DNA from: Polytrichum commune
Lineage: Eukaryota; Streptophyta; Polytrichopsida; Polytrichales; Polytrichaceae
DNA: 64,000 nucleotides
Assembly: GCA_950295325.1 (NCBI GenBank)
Contig: OX485805.1
Location: forward strand, 51,732,758-51,796,757
Direction: 5' to 3'
The notes under the pieces are model-generated. The model was given only the letters and a program-made list of their open reading frames with translations, did no database searches and had not been told where the DNA came from. Positions 1 through 12,972 of the stretch are shown here, piece by piece (the stretch's first letter is position 1; each line of letters begins with the position of its first letter). A program made the position numbers and the translations under genes.

Positions 1-3000
1 CACTGTCAACACTTGGGTTACTCATTCCATCATCCCAGTCCCCAGTAACGTCACCAGACGGGTCAATGTCCTCCATAGTGCGAGACCTCGAGTGGCGTAC
101 TCCTGGACCTTCTTGGTGCTCTTCCAGGGACTACAAACAAATTAAATGAAAGTGCTTTGTGAGACTGGTAATTTCAATTATGCAACAACACATCAGGAGA
201 GGAAAACTAAACACCATGTCAAAGAGATAGCCACATTGCATTTTTCACAATTGTTTAGGCCATGCAGAAAGCATGCACTTACTTCAACAAAATCCCTGGT
301 CTCCAGGATACACTTCTGAGCAGATGGATGGTCAACGGAAAGGAGGGTGGACATGCGCTCCTCAAGTGCATCGAGCTGCCTCAAATAGCCCATTTTCTTA
401 TTTGCTGTTGTTGCTTTTTGCTGTGACTCCTTTTGTATTTCCTGAGTAAAAGATTTTTTATAGAACATCCAATCAGATCCTCTGAACACAACATATTACA
501 TAGAGGATATACCATCCCACTGCAGCATTACAATGACCATGGCCTTACAACACCAAACCCCAGAACATAGGAAGCAACTTCTAGAGCTTGATAGTTGACA
601 AATTCAAATAGCACCTCGGTCTGCTTGTAGATGTCTTCTAAAGAGATCAGTGATGCCACCCGGGCATCTTCTGTTGCAGTCGATGGATTTCGGGTTGGAG
701 AGCCACCATCCTCTTTCGTCAGAAGAGACACATCAGTGCGCATCTGGTGCAAGACCTGCCATACCAATGAGCACAGTAAGCAAGGCATTCTAAGCAGACT
801 AGGAAATAAGTGGCTGTTCACTCCCTTTGGGAGTCCCAGAGGAATTCCATGAAGTCATCTTCCAACAAGAATTGAGACAATTCATGTACTGAGTTGCCAC
901 CATTTCCTTCTGACAGTCTGACTGAAAACTAGTTGTAGCCATGGGTTGGTACAAGGCCCAAGAATTTGTGACCTTCTGAAAAGCTGATACACTAACAAAT
1001 AGCATACACTATGGGTAAGCCACAGAATGCAACTCATTGACCTCTAGATATTAGCACTCAGATGTCACCAGCTAGCACTGAGTCAAGATTGCCAAAACCA
1101 ACCTTCCGGCGCTTATGCTCCACAGATTCTAGAGCTGACCGGAGCTTAGTAACTTGAGCTGCATCTTCTGCTTCCTCAGTTGCCAGTGTAGCTGCAACAT
1201 CCTGAAAAGGATGTCCAAGAATTTGAGAACAGACCTACAAAGACTATGGATAAAGAAACTGCCATAATATTTGCAACATATTCTGGCAGGGGAGACGTAC
1301 AACTTAAATTAGGACAGTCTTCTAAGATTTACAAACACAACTCTCATGATTGGTCTAGACCCAGTTATTATACATTTGTCAGCAGACTAGAGTGTTAGTT
1401 ACCTTAAGATGTTGAAGCTGGCGACTGTACACAAGCTTAGTGTAATCAGACAAAAGCTGTCCCAAGGCATCAGTACTTGGCCTGGCTGGAACCCCAAGAC
1501 CTGACATCCAGCCATCCAAGATTGCTGTAGAAAGCTGCTCTAAGTGATTTGTCACCCCACCTATTGTCTCTCCACCAGTCAGAGACAAGAAGTCAAAGTT
1601 CTCAGCAAGCCATCCTCGGATCTGACGCTGCAGCTCCCCTGGGTTCAGAAAGCAAAAGAAAAACTGTCATTCTTCACTTCTAAACAATATCTGATAATTA
1701 CGCAGTCTACCTATCTGACGCATTGAATGTAGAAATAATACTCGTACTTGAATAAAGTACACAAATTACGTGTACACAGATGGATGTTGTTCTAGACTAC
1801 TCATATTTTGCATACACATATAATGACATTTGCTTCTAAGTCAGCTTACAATATGAGTCCAAGAGAAGTTCCAGCCATTCAAACAAAATTACCAGTAACT
1901 GTGAACCACCCTCAAGTATCTGGGTCCTCAAACAAATGCATTCAACTATATTCTAGGTTAAGATCAGATTGTATGAAAAAGTGCAGTCTCCCTTGGTTTT
2001 AATGCCTTTAAACTTCAGGCATAATTATTTAGACTACAAATGAGAGCTCTAAGTGGACACTAGAACGAATAAGAGTGTGAAAGAGTGAAAGCATGTATAA
2101 CCTGCAGGAGTATGCACAAAAAGTGAGGCAAGGGACTTGTTGCCAATGGCAAAGGTGCGGGCTTCGTCTGTTGTGTCTTTCAGCTTCCCACCTGTCACAT
2201 GCTGTCTCCAAGCATCCTGCAACAAGTTCAGAAGCAGTGGAAGACTCTCAACCAGCATGTTCGTTCAGAACTACATGGTATGTCTTACACACAGCACTGA
2301 GCTATATAACCTCCCACCTTCCACCATACTAACAACTAACGAAAATTACCAGGGCCCAGCTTTTAAAGAAGCTTGAACTATATGGTACAATAGCTGATAT
2401 TGCTTAGTGACTGCAGATGTATAATTAATGACGTGCACATAAGAGAATTAGACACTCTTCAAGTCAGTATCTAACCTGATCAACTCCCCTCAGCTTTGAG
2501 ACAAGTGATGAGAACTTTGAGCGTTTTTCTTGCCTCAGGTTGACTTTGAATCCATGACCAGAGTCCTCTCCATCTCTGCCCCGATAAACAGCTGGAGACC
2601 TTTGTGGACTACCCACTATACTTGTACTACGGCTAGTACGCCCACTTCCTGTTGCTGCACCTACCTTCTCCAGGAATCGTTCTACAGGAGGAGCCTGCAA
2701 TACCAACCCAATTAATAAGGCCTATTTAGCAGTACATTACAAGATCTGGTATATAAGTGGTGAAAATTGAAATTCCGCCCAGTTGTGTCATTATAAAGAA
2801 TCAGGTCATAGACCAGAATGGAATTAAAACAATGCAGACAAATAGCAGCCAAAATTGCAAAGTGGCAGTGTCTTACATAAAAACAAGACCAATTGCTCAA
2901 AGTAAAAATTCAAAGTAACAGATTCACGAGTGACAGGAATGAGTAGCACTGAAAGACGTTCACACCTTCAAAGACTGTAGCTCTGGTGCACGTGATAGAA

Positions 3001-6000
3001 GTGAACGTATATAGAGAATGCGCACTCGAGACACCAACATGCTGTCCATCACTCTTCGAGGCTCCATTTTGCGTATGAAGGCAAACACAGCACCTTGAAT
3101 TTCTGCAAGCATCTCATGCTCCCGAGATGCTCCAGCCTTGATCACAGCTGCTAAGACCTGCAAACAAGTACATCTTTGAATCAAAATTTGGACCATATAG
3201 ATAAAGAGCTCTTATAGTTAGTAAGACATGGACACCGAAAAACCTAGCCAAAAGACCAGATTCACGAAGGAAAGAAGTGACTACATGGCAACTCTACTCT
3301 CAAATGCATGAATGAGACTATAGTAAGTTGAGCACTATAGCCTAAGAAAGAGAAATATTAATCCCAATCTAGATTGTACTGGATGTGTGATTAGTTTTCT
3401 TGAGCTAATGCACCTCCCACCTAACAGAGCCGATAGAATGAAACAGTATTCAGCAACCCCGTTAACTTAGAGCCTTGCAGTTTAGATATTTCAAATAGGA
3501 AGTCCAGGCCATCCCTACAGGTCAGTTCTCCATACTGCGCCCTTTGTGATGCATTCAAGAAAATAAAAAATAAAGAGCCATACAAGCATCAGTAGTTTGT
3601 TGGCACCGTCAGCAATTGCTGCAGGACTGTCATATTGGTCTGGGTTGAAGTCCATCAAGGCAGCTGTCAGATATTCTCCTGCTGGTGTTGTCTTCATTTG
3701 CTCTCCTGACCCAAACTTGAACAATGCAACAGTTCCTCCTGGGGAACCTGGCAGTCCACCTGATGAAGCTCTCATGGAACTTGACATACGCAAGTCTGGA
3801 GAACCAGGCATTGTGCCCCCACTGCCATACAGACACAGAATTAGACAGACAGCTACAGGATATGAAGGTCAGGCACTCATTCTCAGATCTCTTCTCAAGA
3901 AGAATAAATCTTGTCTTCAACTTTCATTGATAAATCTAGGAACTTTTAGCAACAGATAGACATTCAGTCTTAGATTACTACACAGAACCATGAACTTCGG
4001 TAAGGTACATACCTGAAGGAGCCACCATCCAATACAAAGTCATCCACACCCCTCGAATCCATGCTCCGCATCTGAAAAGTGGACAGAATATTGATAAAGC
4101 GCACAACTTTGACAAAGAAACGTGGGCACATAAAAAGCAACAATAATCGTTTTCCATTTAGTATTATTAGAACTTGCCTCCTAACTATAACTTAAGCAAA
4201 GCCATTTAATTCAAGCAAGGGATAGAGGGCATGTGATACTTGAATTAATGATTCAAAGAATCAGATCGGTCCATTCAAAAGTACCATTTGCTGCTAACAA
4301 ATAGTGCCACACATCAAATGGAGAAGAGCTTTGGAGTCAAGATAAGTGCATATTAAGCACCTTGGGAGTTGCAGAAACTCTTGGTGAGCTGACCGCTGTA
4401 TTGCGCTCTGTAAGCCGTTCAAAAAGCTTCTCATTTTCTTGGTGTAGCCTCTGCAATAGATACCCAAACAATTTTATTCTTCATGTGTAGATTATTCCAC
4501 CAAATCAACAACTCTACCTATTATGCTTTTCACTTGAGATGTTATTGTCTGTACTGACTTGTAATAAACTAGTACCAAATAGCTCCTATGGTAAAGTTCT
4601 GATATAAATTCAGAGTAAATGTACAGGGCCTGATGTCAAGGGATGAAGTTTACAAACCTCAATCAGCTCATCTCGCTTCAACAACTCCTCTTCAAGTTTT
4701 TGGTTCATTGCCAAGGCATTCTCAGTCTCTTCCCGCATCCTTTGTACCTCAGCTGGATTTTCCTCCCTCGCACTTGTTGCTTTTGTTGTTGCTAATCGAG
4801 CTTCATTCAGTTGCTGCTCCAGCACCTGTACCCTCACCTGCAACCACAAGCATCTTAAAACATTTTTCTCTTCCCTGAGATCTGTACACCAAGCTTCATA
4901 TTTCTATCAATATACAGGATCTACCTAAAGCATTATCTGATAGTTGAAAAAATAGCATCCAAACACTCGCATCTGAAAGTATCATGGGGTTCACCAACAA
5001 CAGCCAATACTACAGTAGCAAGAAAAAGTGCCAACAATAATTTCACAGTGCAGGTAATGGCAACTCCAAGACATTTATGTATGAACAGTCTTCATATTAA
5101 ATAACAGAACAACTTACTTCAAGAGCATCTATCCTTGCACCGCGCTCTTTCAATTGTAATTGGTACTGCTCTTCCCGACCTGTAAACACTGTCAGTTGAG
5201 CCTTCAAGCTCCCGTGTTGGTCTTTCTCCTTGTTTCTCTGGTCATTAATTCTGTTATTTTCCACCTGTCAGAATGACATAAAAATGTCAGGGATGCCGAG
5301 CTCCAATACCACATCAGATGAAGTATAATAAAAATATTATCTACTGAACATCATACCACCATCATCAGCACCCTTCGAACCAAACCATTTAACAGTCGTA
5401 CCTCTGAAAAGTATGGCCACTCCTACCTTGAATGGTACTCCCAAGGTCTGTGAGCAATATTTGCCTCCAAATTCTTGAGGAGATGATTGATCACTACTTT
5501 GTCAAGGTACAACTCAGTAGAGATTTCAGTATTTCTGGTGTCAGAAGAAGAAATCTGTAAGGTAGTAGTACCTGAAGCTTATTGATATGTGACTCATGAC
5601 TTGTGAGCTCAGCTTGCAAAGAAGCAGCCAACTTCCATGCCTTTTGAACCTCGCCAAAGAGGAGAAGGCATTGATCATCTGCTTCCTTCAATGCACGTTT
5701 CAAACGCATCACCTCTCCATGCGCCTCTGTTGCCTCCTTCTCCTTCTCATACACTTCCTTCCGAGCCTCACTTGCCTAATGAGGAAACATACAGTATTTG
5801 TTGGCAGCAGGTTCTCACACAAGGCAACAAATATGAACCGTATGCAATTTGGACAACTATGGACCTAATAGTCTGCCAATAGGTCATAAAGATGCAGAAA
5901 TTGCAAGCTAGATATATTAGAAACTCTGAACCCATATTCTTCAATATCAAAGGTCAGACAATTTAAGAAGCCAAGGTGTAAGCAGCAAGAATACATGGAT

Positions 6001-9000
6001 GTCAAGAATAGAGAAGGATTTTTTATGAAGAGGGCCAAAGCAGCAGGAACATACCATGTCTCTCCACTTCTTTATGGTGTCTCGGTTACCAAGACTCAGC
6101 TCCACATTCCGTGCACGAGTACCAAAATTGAGGGATGCTATGGTTTCTTGCGCATCTGCAATGCTTGGGCTGATGTTTACAATAAGAAGTGCCTTGGAGT
6201 CCCCACCTGCAACAAGGAATCTAAATTTTAGATCCAGTTGCATAGATTAGGTTGCACAGAGTGCAAAAGCTTTAGCAAGTCAACATACAACTCAGTAATG
6301 GGTGGGCAGCTAATAAGAATATGCAGACCTTATCAGTCAAAGCAATGTATTACAACAGAAAATGTCTAGACTATGCGTAACTTTAAAACATGTGACAGTC
6401 AAGACGGAGTCCTTGAGAGTACATACCAAGCGAGTCAGCAAGAAGTTGTGTGAGCTTTGAATGGCCATAAGGAATATGGTCCTTCTTTGCAGTCAATGCG
6501 GAGAAAATATCGCCAAGACTGCACAAAACTCACCACATCAGACTCCAAACAGTGCAGCTCATTATAACGTAAAAGTTACTTCAACCACCTTCGCACAAGG
6601 TCCTAGTTTGCAAAGCCTGTGTAGGCATTAATAAGCACATCACTTGGGAGCAATCACCAAAGTCTCGGGAACTTTTCCTTGCTAAAAAAGGATATTCCAC
6701 GGCTTGTACATCCCCAAATTCATGAGGTCTAAAGGTAGCTAAGTTAGGTAGATGAAGTCAGAGCTCCATTCAACTTACGCAGAAAGAGATTTATTGATGT
6801 GCAGAGATTCAGTAAGTCTGTCTCCTCTCTCTTCAGCTTTATTGAGACGCTCACTACCCGCCATATCCACCATAGATAACTTGCTGTACTGGTTCTCCCC
6901 AGTGACAGCATTTGAATAGTGGATGTGTACCGTCACCACCCTGATTTCCACAATCACTTGTCAGCATCACTTCAAACAAGTAGTGTATTTTCACTTACTC
7001 CAGCCATTAGAAAATTCAAGATCACTCCACTATTCATGACAGAATGTTGCATTCAAACAACTAGTTGGAGACTATGGCTGCAAAGAGCATACAAGTGTGA
7101 ACGACTTTTGCGATCTGATTTCCCCTCATCCATGTTAGCTCGCATCTGACTCCCAAGTTTGAAGACTCGGGCAAATTCTGCAGAAGACTCTATGCTCTCT
7201 TCAACTAACTCCACACCGTGACTTGGTTCACCTAGCAATACTGTTCCAGCACCCCTAGTGTCTGAGGTCTTCAACAGATCACGCACCTGCACAGATAGAA
7301 AAAATGGAAACTAGCATCGTTAAGGAGCACAAATAACAGTGTCTTCTTCATGGTTCTGTAAATAACAACAGAGACACTAGCAGGTTGTAGTGCTTGTAAT
7401 GCGAGCAGCACACAACGTCAGTGATAATGTGCAAACCTACCTGCTCGTTGTAGAGCTCAAACATGGTGATAAAGAATGAAGACCTCAATGTTGACGTTGC
7501 CTCAACGTTAGCCAGATCTAAAAGCTCTTCAACCACTCTGAAATAGACTCCCCGGTCATGACTTGGCCCTTCCTGTAACACAGGCCAGCACAAATAAGCA
7601 ATGGACTCTTACTTGAGGGAGTCTGTTCAGGGCAGAAAAGCAGCAACAAACTGAAGACACATATTCTGCTGTAGAAGGTACTTCCTAGTGAGGCACTTTG
7701 CACACAAGAAGTAAACACTAAGTCTATCAGAACACATGCACATGCTGTATACAACTACCCTTCTTTAAAGAGTTCCCACCTTTGCAAAGCTTGACAGAAT
7801 GTGGAAACGATTGATTACGTTTCCATATGACCCATTGGCTATAGTATTATGACTGGATGGATGAAGAAAGCATACAATAACTCACAATTTCATCTGATTG
7901 ATCAGACATGTTTTCCAGCAAATAGCTATACATATAGCTGAAAGGGCATCCAAAGGTGCAGCATTCCCAGAATACATGTACTCTTCTTTAACAACTAGCT
8001 TTGCCCAACTCAGATACTCACTACATGGTTCTTATTAAAGGCTCAGATAAATCTAGTTTTTGTCCCTCTGATCTCTCCTCTGTTTTGTGTCAATCCTTGT
8101 GAACGAGCTTATATTTTGCGGCAACTAATCCTGTGTATAGAAATCCTTAAGGCACTTTCTCAGCACTTATAGCCATGCTCAGCATTCTTGAATAATGATA
8201 TACCCGGCTGGGTTGACATGGAAGATAAATAATACAAACATCTCTGTCAATTAGAAAGTGCACAGAAGACAGACCATGGTATGTGTTTTTCCAGACCCTG
8301 TTTGTCCATAGGCAAATATGGAAACATTGTAGCCATCCAAAGCAGACTGGACAAGGGGCTGGATATCTTGAAATAAGGCCCCTGCAAGAAATGCTCAAAT
8401 ATGTCATCCTCCAAAATGCAGATCAACAATGTCTAAGATTGGTGGAATATCATTCAACTCACAGTTATGAATTACATGCTTGCATCCAAACTGATCTTCT
8501 ACACAAAATAACCTGATCAGGCTCCTCAACTTCACTATGAAGTAAGCTACTCATTCCCACATGTACTTATATGCTTGCCATGCACAAGATCGACAGAATT
8601 TACCTTGAGTAACATGTGGTCCATAAACACGATCCATCTCAAATTCTTTATTGGGTGCAGCAGCTACAGTTGAATTAAGACGGAGTGTGAAGTCGTCTGG
8701 GAAAGCAGTGGCTGTAGGGCCTTCATCCTCAAACTGTGGTCTTGCTCGACAGAATACGCGAACATTTCCTATATGAAAAATAGTCACAAAGTGAGACAAG
8801 CTTAGTGTTTACACCAGCTTTTGAGCAAACTAACTAGATATCCTATATTCAGAATCCTCAACATGAATAGAACTTTTGAATGCTTAAAAAACTACAAAAT
8901 ATAGAAATGAGAGTGTCACTGCCCAAAAATGGGGCACTTATTCTACCTTTCACAGCAAGTAGATCATTGAAAAGTTTCTTCTTTTCTTTCTTCAAGGGAG

Positions 9001-11853
9001 CAACTCGAGACTCAGAATCCAAAGCCACATCATCTGCACAAAGACTCAAAACCAAAATCATGTTCACTTAGTGCAACATATCAAGAAAACCTAAACAAAC
9101 TACAAAAATCTAATTTTCTGCATGTGACCCAAGATAAATGCAAAGAAATAGTGGAGAAAAGGCTCAAAAAGGAGACTGTCCAATTTTGATCAAAAAAGTG
9201 GCAACTACCTCTGTCCCCCTATCTCAGCCTCAGCATCACACAAAGCTACACCCAATATCTCTTGAACTGGTACTTGAAATATTCTAATACTGCCTTATAG
9301 ACACCCCAGGAACTGTAATTGGCCAAATGCTCCTTAATATGACCAAATGAGCTGTAGACCATGATCAGGATAGGCCCAAAAATATGGAGCAGCTTGATTA
9401 CATATTCTCAGGAGCACGCAATTAACAATATCCAGCTGCTGAATAATCTGGTGAAATTGCAATATGATCTCTTGGAAATATAATATTCACTAAAGGTAGG
9501 ATAAAAGAAGGATTGCGATACGAAAAAATTTCACCCTGCAACAACTATTTCCAATACTCATGAGATGAACAATCCACAACCTAAAAAAAGAAATGTGAGA
9601 CAAAAACCACTTTGGAAAGAAAGTGCAAGACAGAAAAGAGAGGAACCTAATCGCCGAGCTTTCTCTGCAAGAACACCTAGATACCGGGTCACCCTTGCAA
9701 TCTTTGCATTTGAATATTCCTGCAAATCGCTGGCTTCCTGTCGAAGTTCTATACACTCCTCTCGTGCACTCTGCATTCGCAATATCATCAAACACATACT
9801 CAAAAGATTAATAAATATTGTAGTGAAACCACAGAAACAAATATGTATAGTAGGATGAATTATCATTGTAAATATCAAGTGAACAATTTTCCCAGATAAA
9901 AGTAGCCAATCTATGGAATATATGGTATAGGTAATCGTAGGATGAAGTGCTCTCACTTAAAGAACAATGTAGAATACCCAGAACAATTGGAAGTTTAAGT
10001 GAAGGATGCCAATTCCTATTTCCATTCTTCTTCCACTTTAGCAATAACCTGGCTAGTGCTCTTCATCCCTTCTGTCGAAACTGATAACTGAAATTTCACT
10101 GTTGCAAATTTCTTCTACTATTGTACTGCATGTATAGGAAAATACTGCAGACACAAATTTTCTTCGTATATTGAGGTTGTGTAAACATTCCACAAATACA
10201 GAAGGCAAAACCTAGCTAGGATTTGACAAGATACCTCTGGTCCCAGATTTAGGGTCTAAATACTGCTGCATGAAAATTTTGGCTTTTACTTAGTGACGTC
10301 ATCTATTAAGGAAGAAACATTAAAATCCATTTAGTCAGAAATTATGCTGACAGTGGCACTCTTCATTGTGAAACAAACATTCAATGGAGTAAAAAGGTAA
10401 TGGGTAAAGACATCACTGCAGTCAGATGCTGGCAAGGAGATGATTCAGATTTATGCACACAGAGGCACTAAGGCATGAGATAATAGTCACATGAAGAAGA
10501 TAAGAAAGAGAACTTCAGCGTGGAGAAATGTGCCTCAAGACATGATGACAACCTCTGCCCACAGGAGTTTATACTGAAAGCATTGCGATGAGGCAGTTCA
10601 ACCCAATCGGTAGGAGAAAGATGACTCCTGATTTCAAGCCCGTACCCCATAACATTCTTTTGAACTCAAGCCATTGAGTTCTAATGAGAGATCCCCCAGA
10701 GAGAAATGTATAAGCCGAAGCTACTTGCCAAGTACAAGTAAAACAAATCCGTGCCCAGTATGCAAAGAACCTCTCGTGTAAACATCCATGAGGTGCAGTG
10801 AAGTACACCATTTTAGGATTTAAGGGTGGCTTAAACCCAAGGCCTTAATCCAGATCCCATAGAAATTCCGAGGTTAAGCCGCCTAAGGTCGTAAGACCAG
10901 AATAGTACTGGGATAGGTGACGTTCTTAGCACTTGATTTCACATATGGTCCACCCAATCATCGTGGGGGTATCCGGGTGAACAGGATATTGGATATTTTC
11001 AAAACCTAGGGGCTTGCCCTTGGCGAAAATAGGTTCGGGCCAGCTTATCCGTGCCCATCCGTTCGAGGTGCTCGCCTTTGGAAAGCCCGCAATACGCCCT
11101 CTAATTCTCGTGATTCCCATTTCGGGTTTCCATATAGACTTAGACGAACTCGAAGATGAGGCAAGACCATAATTCACGCGAGCGCAACATCGGAATCATA
11201 TATTCTCTTCTTCTTTTTACGAATTATATCTTCAGAGAAGAATACACAAAGAACCTCTCACATAAGCATCCATGGGATGCAGTGAAGTGAAGTTTTATGC
11301 ATCAAAGATCTTCAAGATGAGCAATTACTTTCTTACTTAGCTAGGTGCTTCTAGATACTTAGTATGGGGCGCTCATGTATTCAGTCGACTTGGACGAATG
11401 TGCATGTCACGTACCGTTTCAGGATAAAAATCTTGCAGACAAAAATGAAGAGAACCTTACAAGGCAACATTGGTGGTGAGGACTTACAGATATGCGGTCT
11501 TTCACTTTGAGCACTTTGCTGACGAATGAAGCACTCTGCATCCTCTGTCGAGGGGTATCTGGGGGATGGGCAGCAGACATGGAGTGCCTTCTGCCCCCAA
11601 GAGAAGGAGACTGGGGCACAAAAACCGGTGCAGCAGGTATGTCGTCATGCCTTCTCCCACCACCATCACGAGAGGGAGACTTGGGCACAACGTAATCATC
11701 GTGCCTTCTCATTCCACCGCGAGAGGGAGACTGGGGCACAAATACCGGGGCAGCTGGGATATCATCCTTCCCTATGTCATACTCAGTGTCAAATGGTTTG
11801 TATGATGGTAATCCCCAGCTCCATGAATTCCTCACTCCTCCTGCATCCCCCAT
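1..11853 (-). CDS. KAC1: KAC/KIN-14A-type kinesin (chloroplast movement), 24 exons seen, C-terminus off the window
   Basis: Exons, 5' to 3' on the minus strand: 11853-11488, 9770-9647, 9033-8947, 8768-8604, 8381-8275, 7572-7441, 7286-7093, 6940-6779, 6518-6427, 6206-6055, 5775-5572, 5264-5118, 4837-4658, 4450-4361, 4071-4013, 3821-3584, 3157-2966, 2694-2476, 2216-2102, 1638-1403, 1201-1103, 755-615, 441-283, 130 to beyond 1. All junctions are GT-AG and phases agree, giving at least 1263 codons. The start is the ATG followed by a Trp-rich [10 protein letters not shown] motif, as in the family; another in-frame ATG lies 51 bp upstream. Residues about 193-515 are the motor: P-loop GQTGSGKT (273-280), FELYNEQ, switch I KSRSH (387-391), switch II DMAGSE (417-422). 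Coiled coil follows (about 528-730), then the conserved KAC tail ([45 protein letters not shown]). Known of the family: KAC proteins act at the chloroplast/plasma membrane to organise cp-actin for chloroplast photorelocation and anchoring. The orthology call rests on remembered Arabidopsis KAC1/KAC2 sequence. Confidence 0.93.
8275..8381 (-). other. Kinesin exon 5 carrying the ATP-binding P-loop
   Basis: This 107-bp exon encodes the segment ending [11 protein letters not shown], the canonical kinesin Walker A motif. The donor directly after the ATG codon is GTCTGT, a weak match, but the downstream exon (7572-7441) joins in frame with [10 protein letters not shown], as expected for this family. 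It is listed separately because no single open frame shows it. Confidence 0.85.
10757..10804 (+). repeat. Left copy of a 48-bp direct repeat flanking the 5S-derived insert
   Basis: This segment matches 11241-11288 in direct orientation over 48 bp. The nine differences I count are all transitions. The two copies are 484 bp apart and bracket the 5S-like sequence. Confidence 0.8.
10824..10942 (+). pseudogene. 5S rRNA-derived sequence (5S pseudogene, SINE3 or Cassandra-type element)
   Basis: About 119 bp aligns end to end with plant 5S rRNA: GATCCCATAGAAATTCCGAG, then a GTTAAGC core, then AATAGTACTGGGATAGGTGA. The internal pol III control regions (A box, intermediate element, C box) are recognisable with scattered changes. 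It lies antisense inside the first kinesin intron. Single 5S units outside arrays usually come from 5S-headed SINEs or Cassandra terminal-repeat elements; I cannot tell which, because no TG...CA ends or clear tail were fixed. Confidence 0.75.
11241..11288 (+). repeat. Right copy of the 48-bp direct repeat flanking the 5S-derived insert
   Basis: Partner of 10757-10804. It is too long for an ordinary LTR-element target-site duplication (about 5 bp), so it may be a long target duplication, a diverged element terminus, or an older local duplication. Confidence 0.8.
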
Positions 11854-12369
11854 TCTCTCAATGCTACTCAATGGTTGGGAGTCACCCCCGTCCAAGCACC
11901 TCAACCTTCACAGAGATGATGAAGGAGACCAACCTTCCCGCTTCTGGAGATCCAAAGACATCGAAAACAGCATAAATCTCCTCTCCAGCCACTCAATGCA
12001 GCTGAGAGCCTCACTACAAGAAGTAGAGCAACCTAATTCCGCGTGCGGCCCAGCCTCTCCAAATTACCGTAGAGTAATGATGCCTGGTTCATCAACAGCT
12101 TGAGTGGCGAAAGACAATTTCCACGTAGGATTCAGTACGGTTTGGCCAACGTGAGTCTGGCAAATGTCGAAATTCTTTCCAAAACTGATCATTTTGTGTC
12201 GAGCCTGATAGCACCCTGTAACACCTGCGACACTCCCCTCAACCTCACCATATTGCTCCACCAACTCAAATCTCCTCCGCATGCAATTCCCACACCGAAA
12301 CCCTTGCCTCCACCAAATGTTCAACGCAGCTCCAGACGCAATCTGGAATCAAAATATTACACAAGGGCA

Positions 12370-12373
<4 letters not shown>
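11854..12373 (-). promoter_or_regulatory. Probable 5' leader and proximal promoter of the kinesin gene
   Basis: This is the region directly upstream of the chosen kinesin ATG. No convincing TATA box was seen. It is CT-rich on the plus strand and runs into a long CT microsatellite. The assignment is by position only; the transcription start is unknown. Confidence 0.4.

Positions 12374-12421
<48 letters not shown>
12374..12421 (+). repeat. (CT)n microsatellite, then a short (AC)n tract
   Basis: About 24 CT dinucleotides, followed by an AC run at 12425-12437. On the kinesin coding strand this reads as a GA repeat about 520 bp upstream of the ATG. GA/CT tracts are common in plant 5' flanks; a role here is inference. 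Confidence 0.95.
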
Positions 12422-12424
<3 letters not shown>

Positions 12425-12805
12425 CACACACACACACCCCGCCGCACTGTCAGCCGCGCCTGGAAACAAAAGTTATCGAGGTACGAGGTCTGTTCTTTCA
12501 CCGGTGCCAGGGTTTCATTGAACTCTTACACCACGCTGTCTATCTGATTTTATACCATGTCGATGAGCGATTGGAGCGGCTCAAAAAGAGCGGCTGCGGG
12601 TGCAGTGAGAGTCTGAAATGGCTGGCGGATGGTGAAGGGCATGTGAGGGAGGGCAATCCTTCCGCGGGAGCGTAGGTGGCGATGGTGTGGAGACGTTGAA
12701 GAAATGAGTGGTGAGAGGAGGAACAAGGAAACCAAGGAAACAAAGCGAGGGAGGAAAGCGAGGGAATTGAAGAGGGACGGAAAGAGAGACACAAGGGGGG
12801 AAGAG

Positions 12806-12828
12806 AGAGAGAGAGAGAGAGAGAGAGG
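12806..12828 (+). repeat. (GA)n microsatellite
   Basis: A run of GA dinucleotides, complementary to the CT tract 400 bp away, so the two could pair as an imperfect inverted repeat. It lies in a purine-rich stretch (12700-12840). Confidence 0.9.
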
Positions 12829-12972
12829 AGGCAAATTTGGGGGGAAGGTGGATCAAACACTTGGGGCTCAAAAATATTGGCGACCTTTGTCTCCACGGGG
12901 ACTTACGCACGTCGACCGTTTGTATAATACGGGATTTCTTAGAGCGTAGAAGGTCACCTCATCCCCAATATG

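Larger units (their letters stand above)
9771..11487 (-). other. Large first intron of the kinesin gene, with a 5S-derived insert
   Basis: This 1717-bp intron is the longest of the gene. The donor is GTAAGT after the KDRIS codons and the acceptor is the CAG before SAREECIEL. It contains the 5S-like sequence and its flanking direct repeats described separately. The rest is AT-rich and shows no coding potential. Confidence 0.85.

Noticed and set aside
11492-12103. Plus-strand frames opposite the first kinesin exon
   Set aside because: Shadows of exon 1, whose minus-strand frame splices in phase with the rest of the kinesin.
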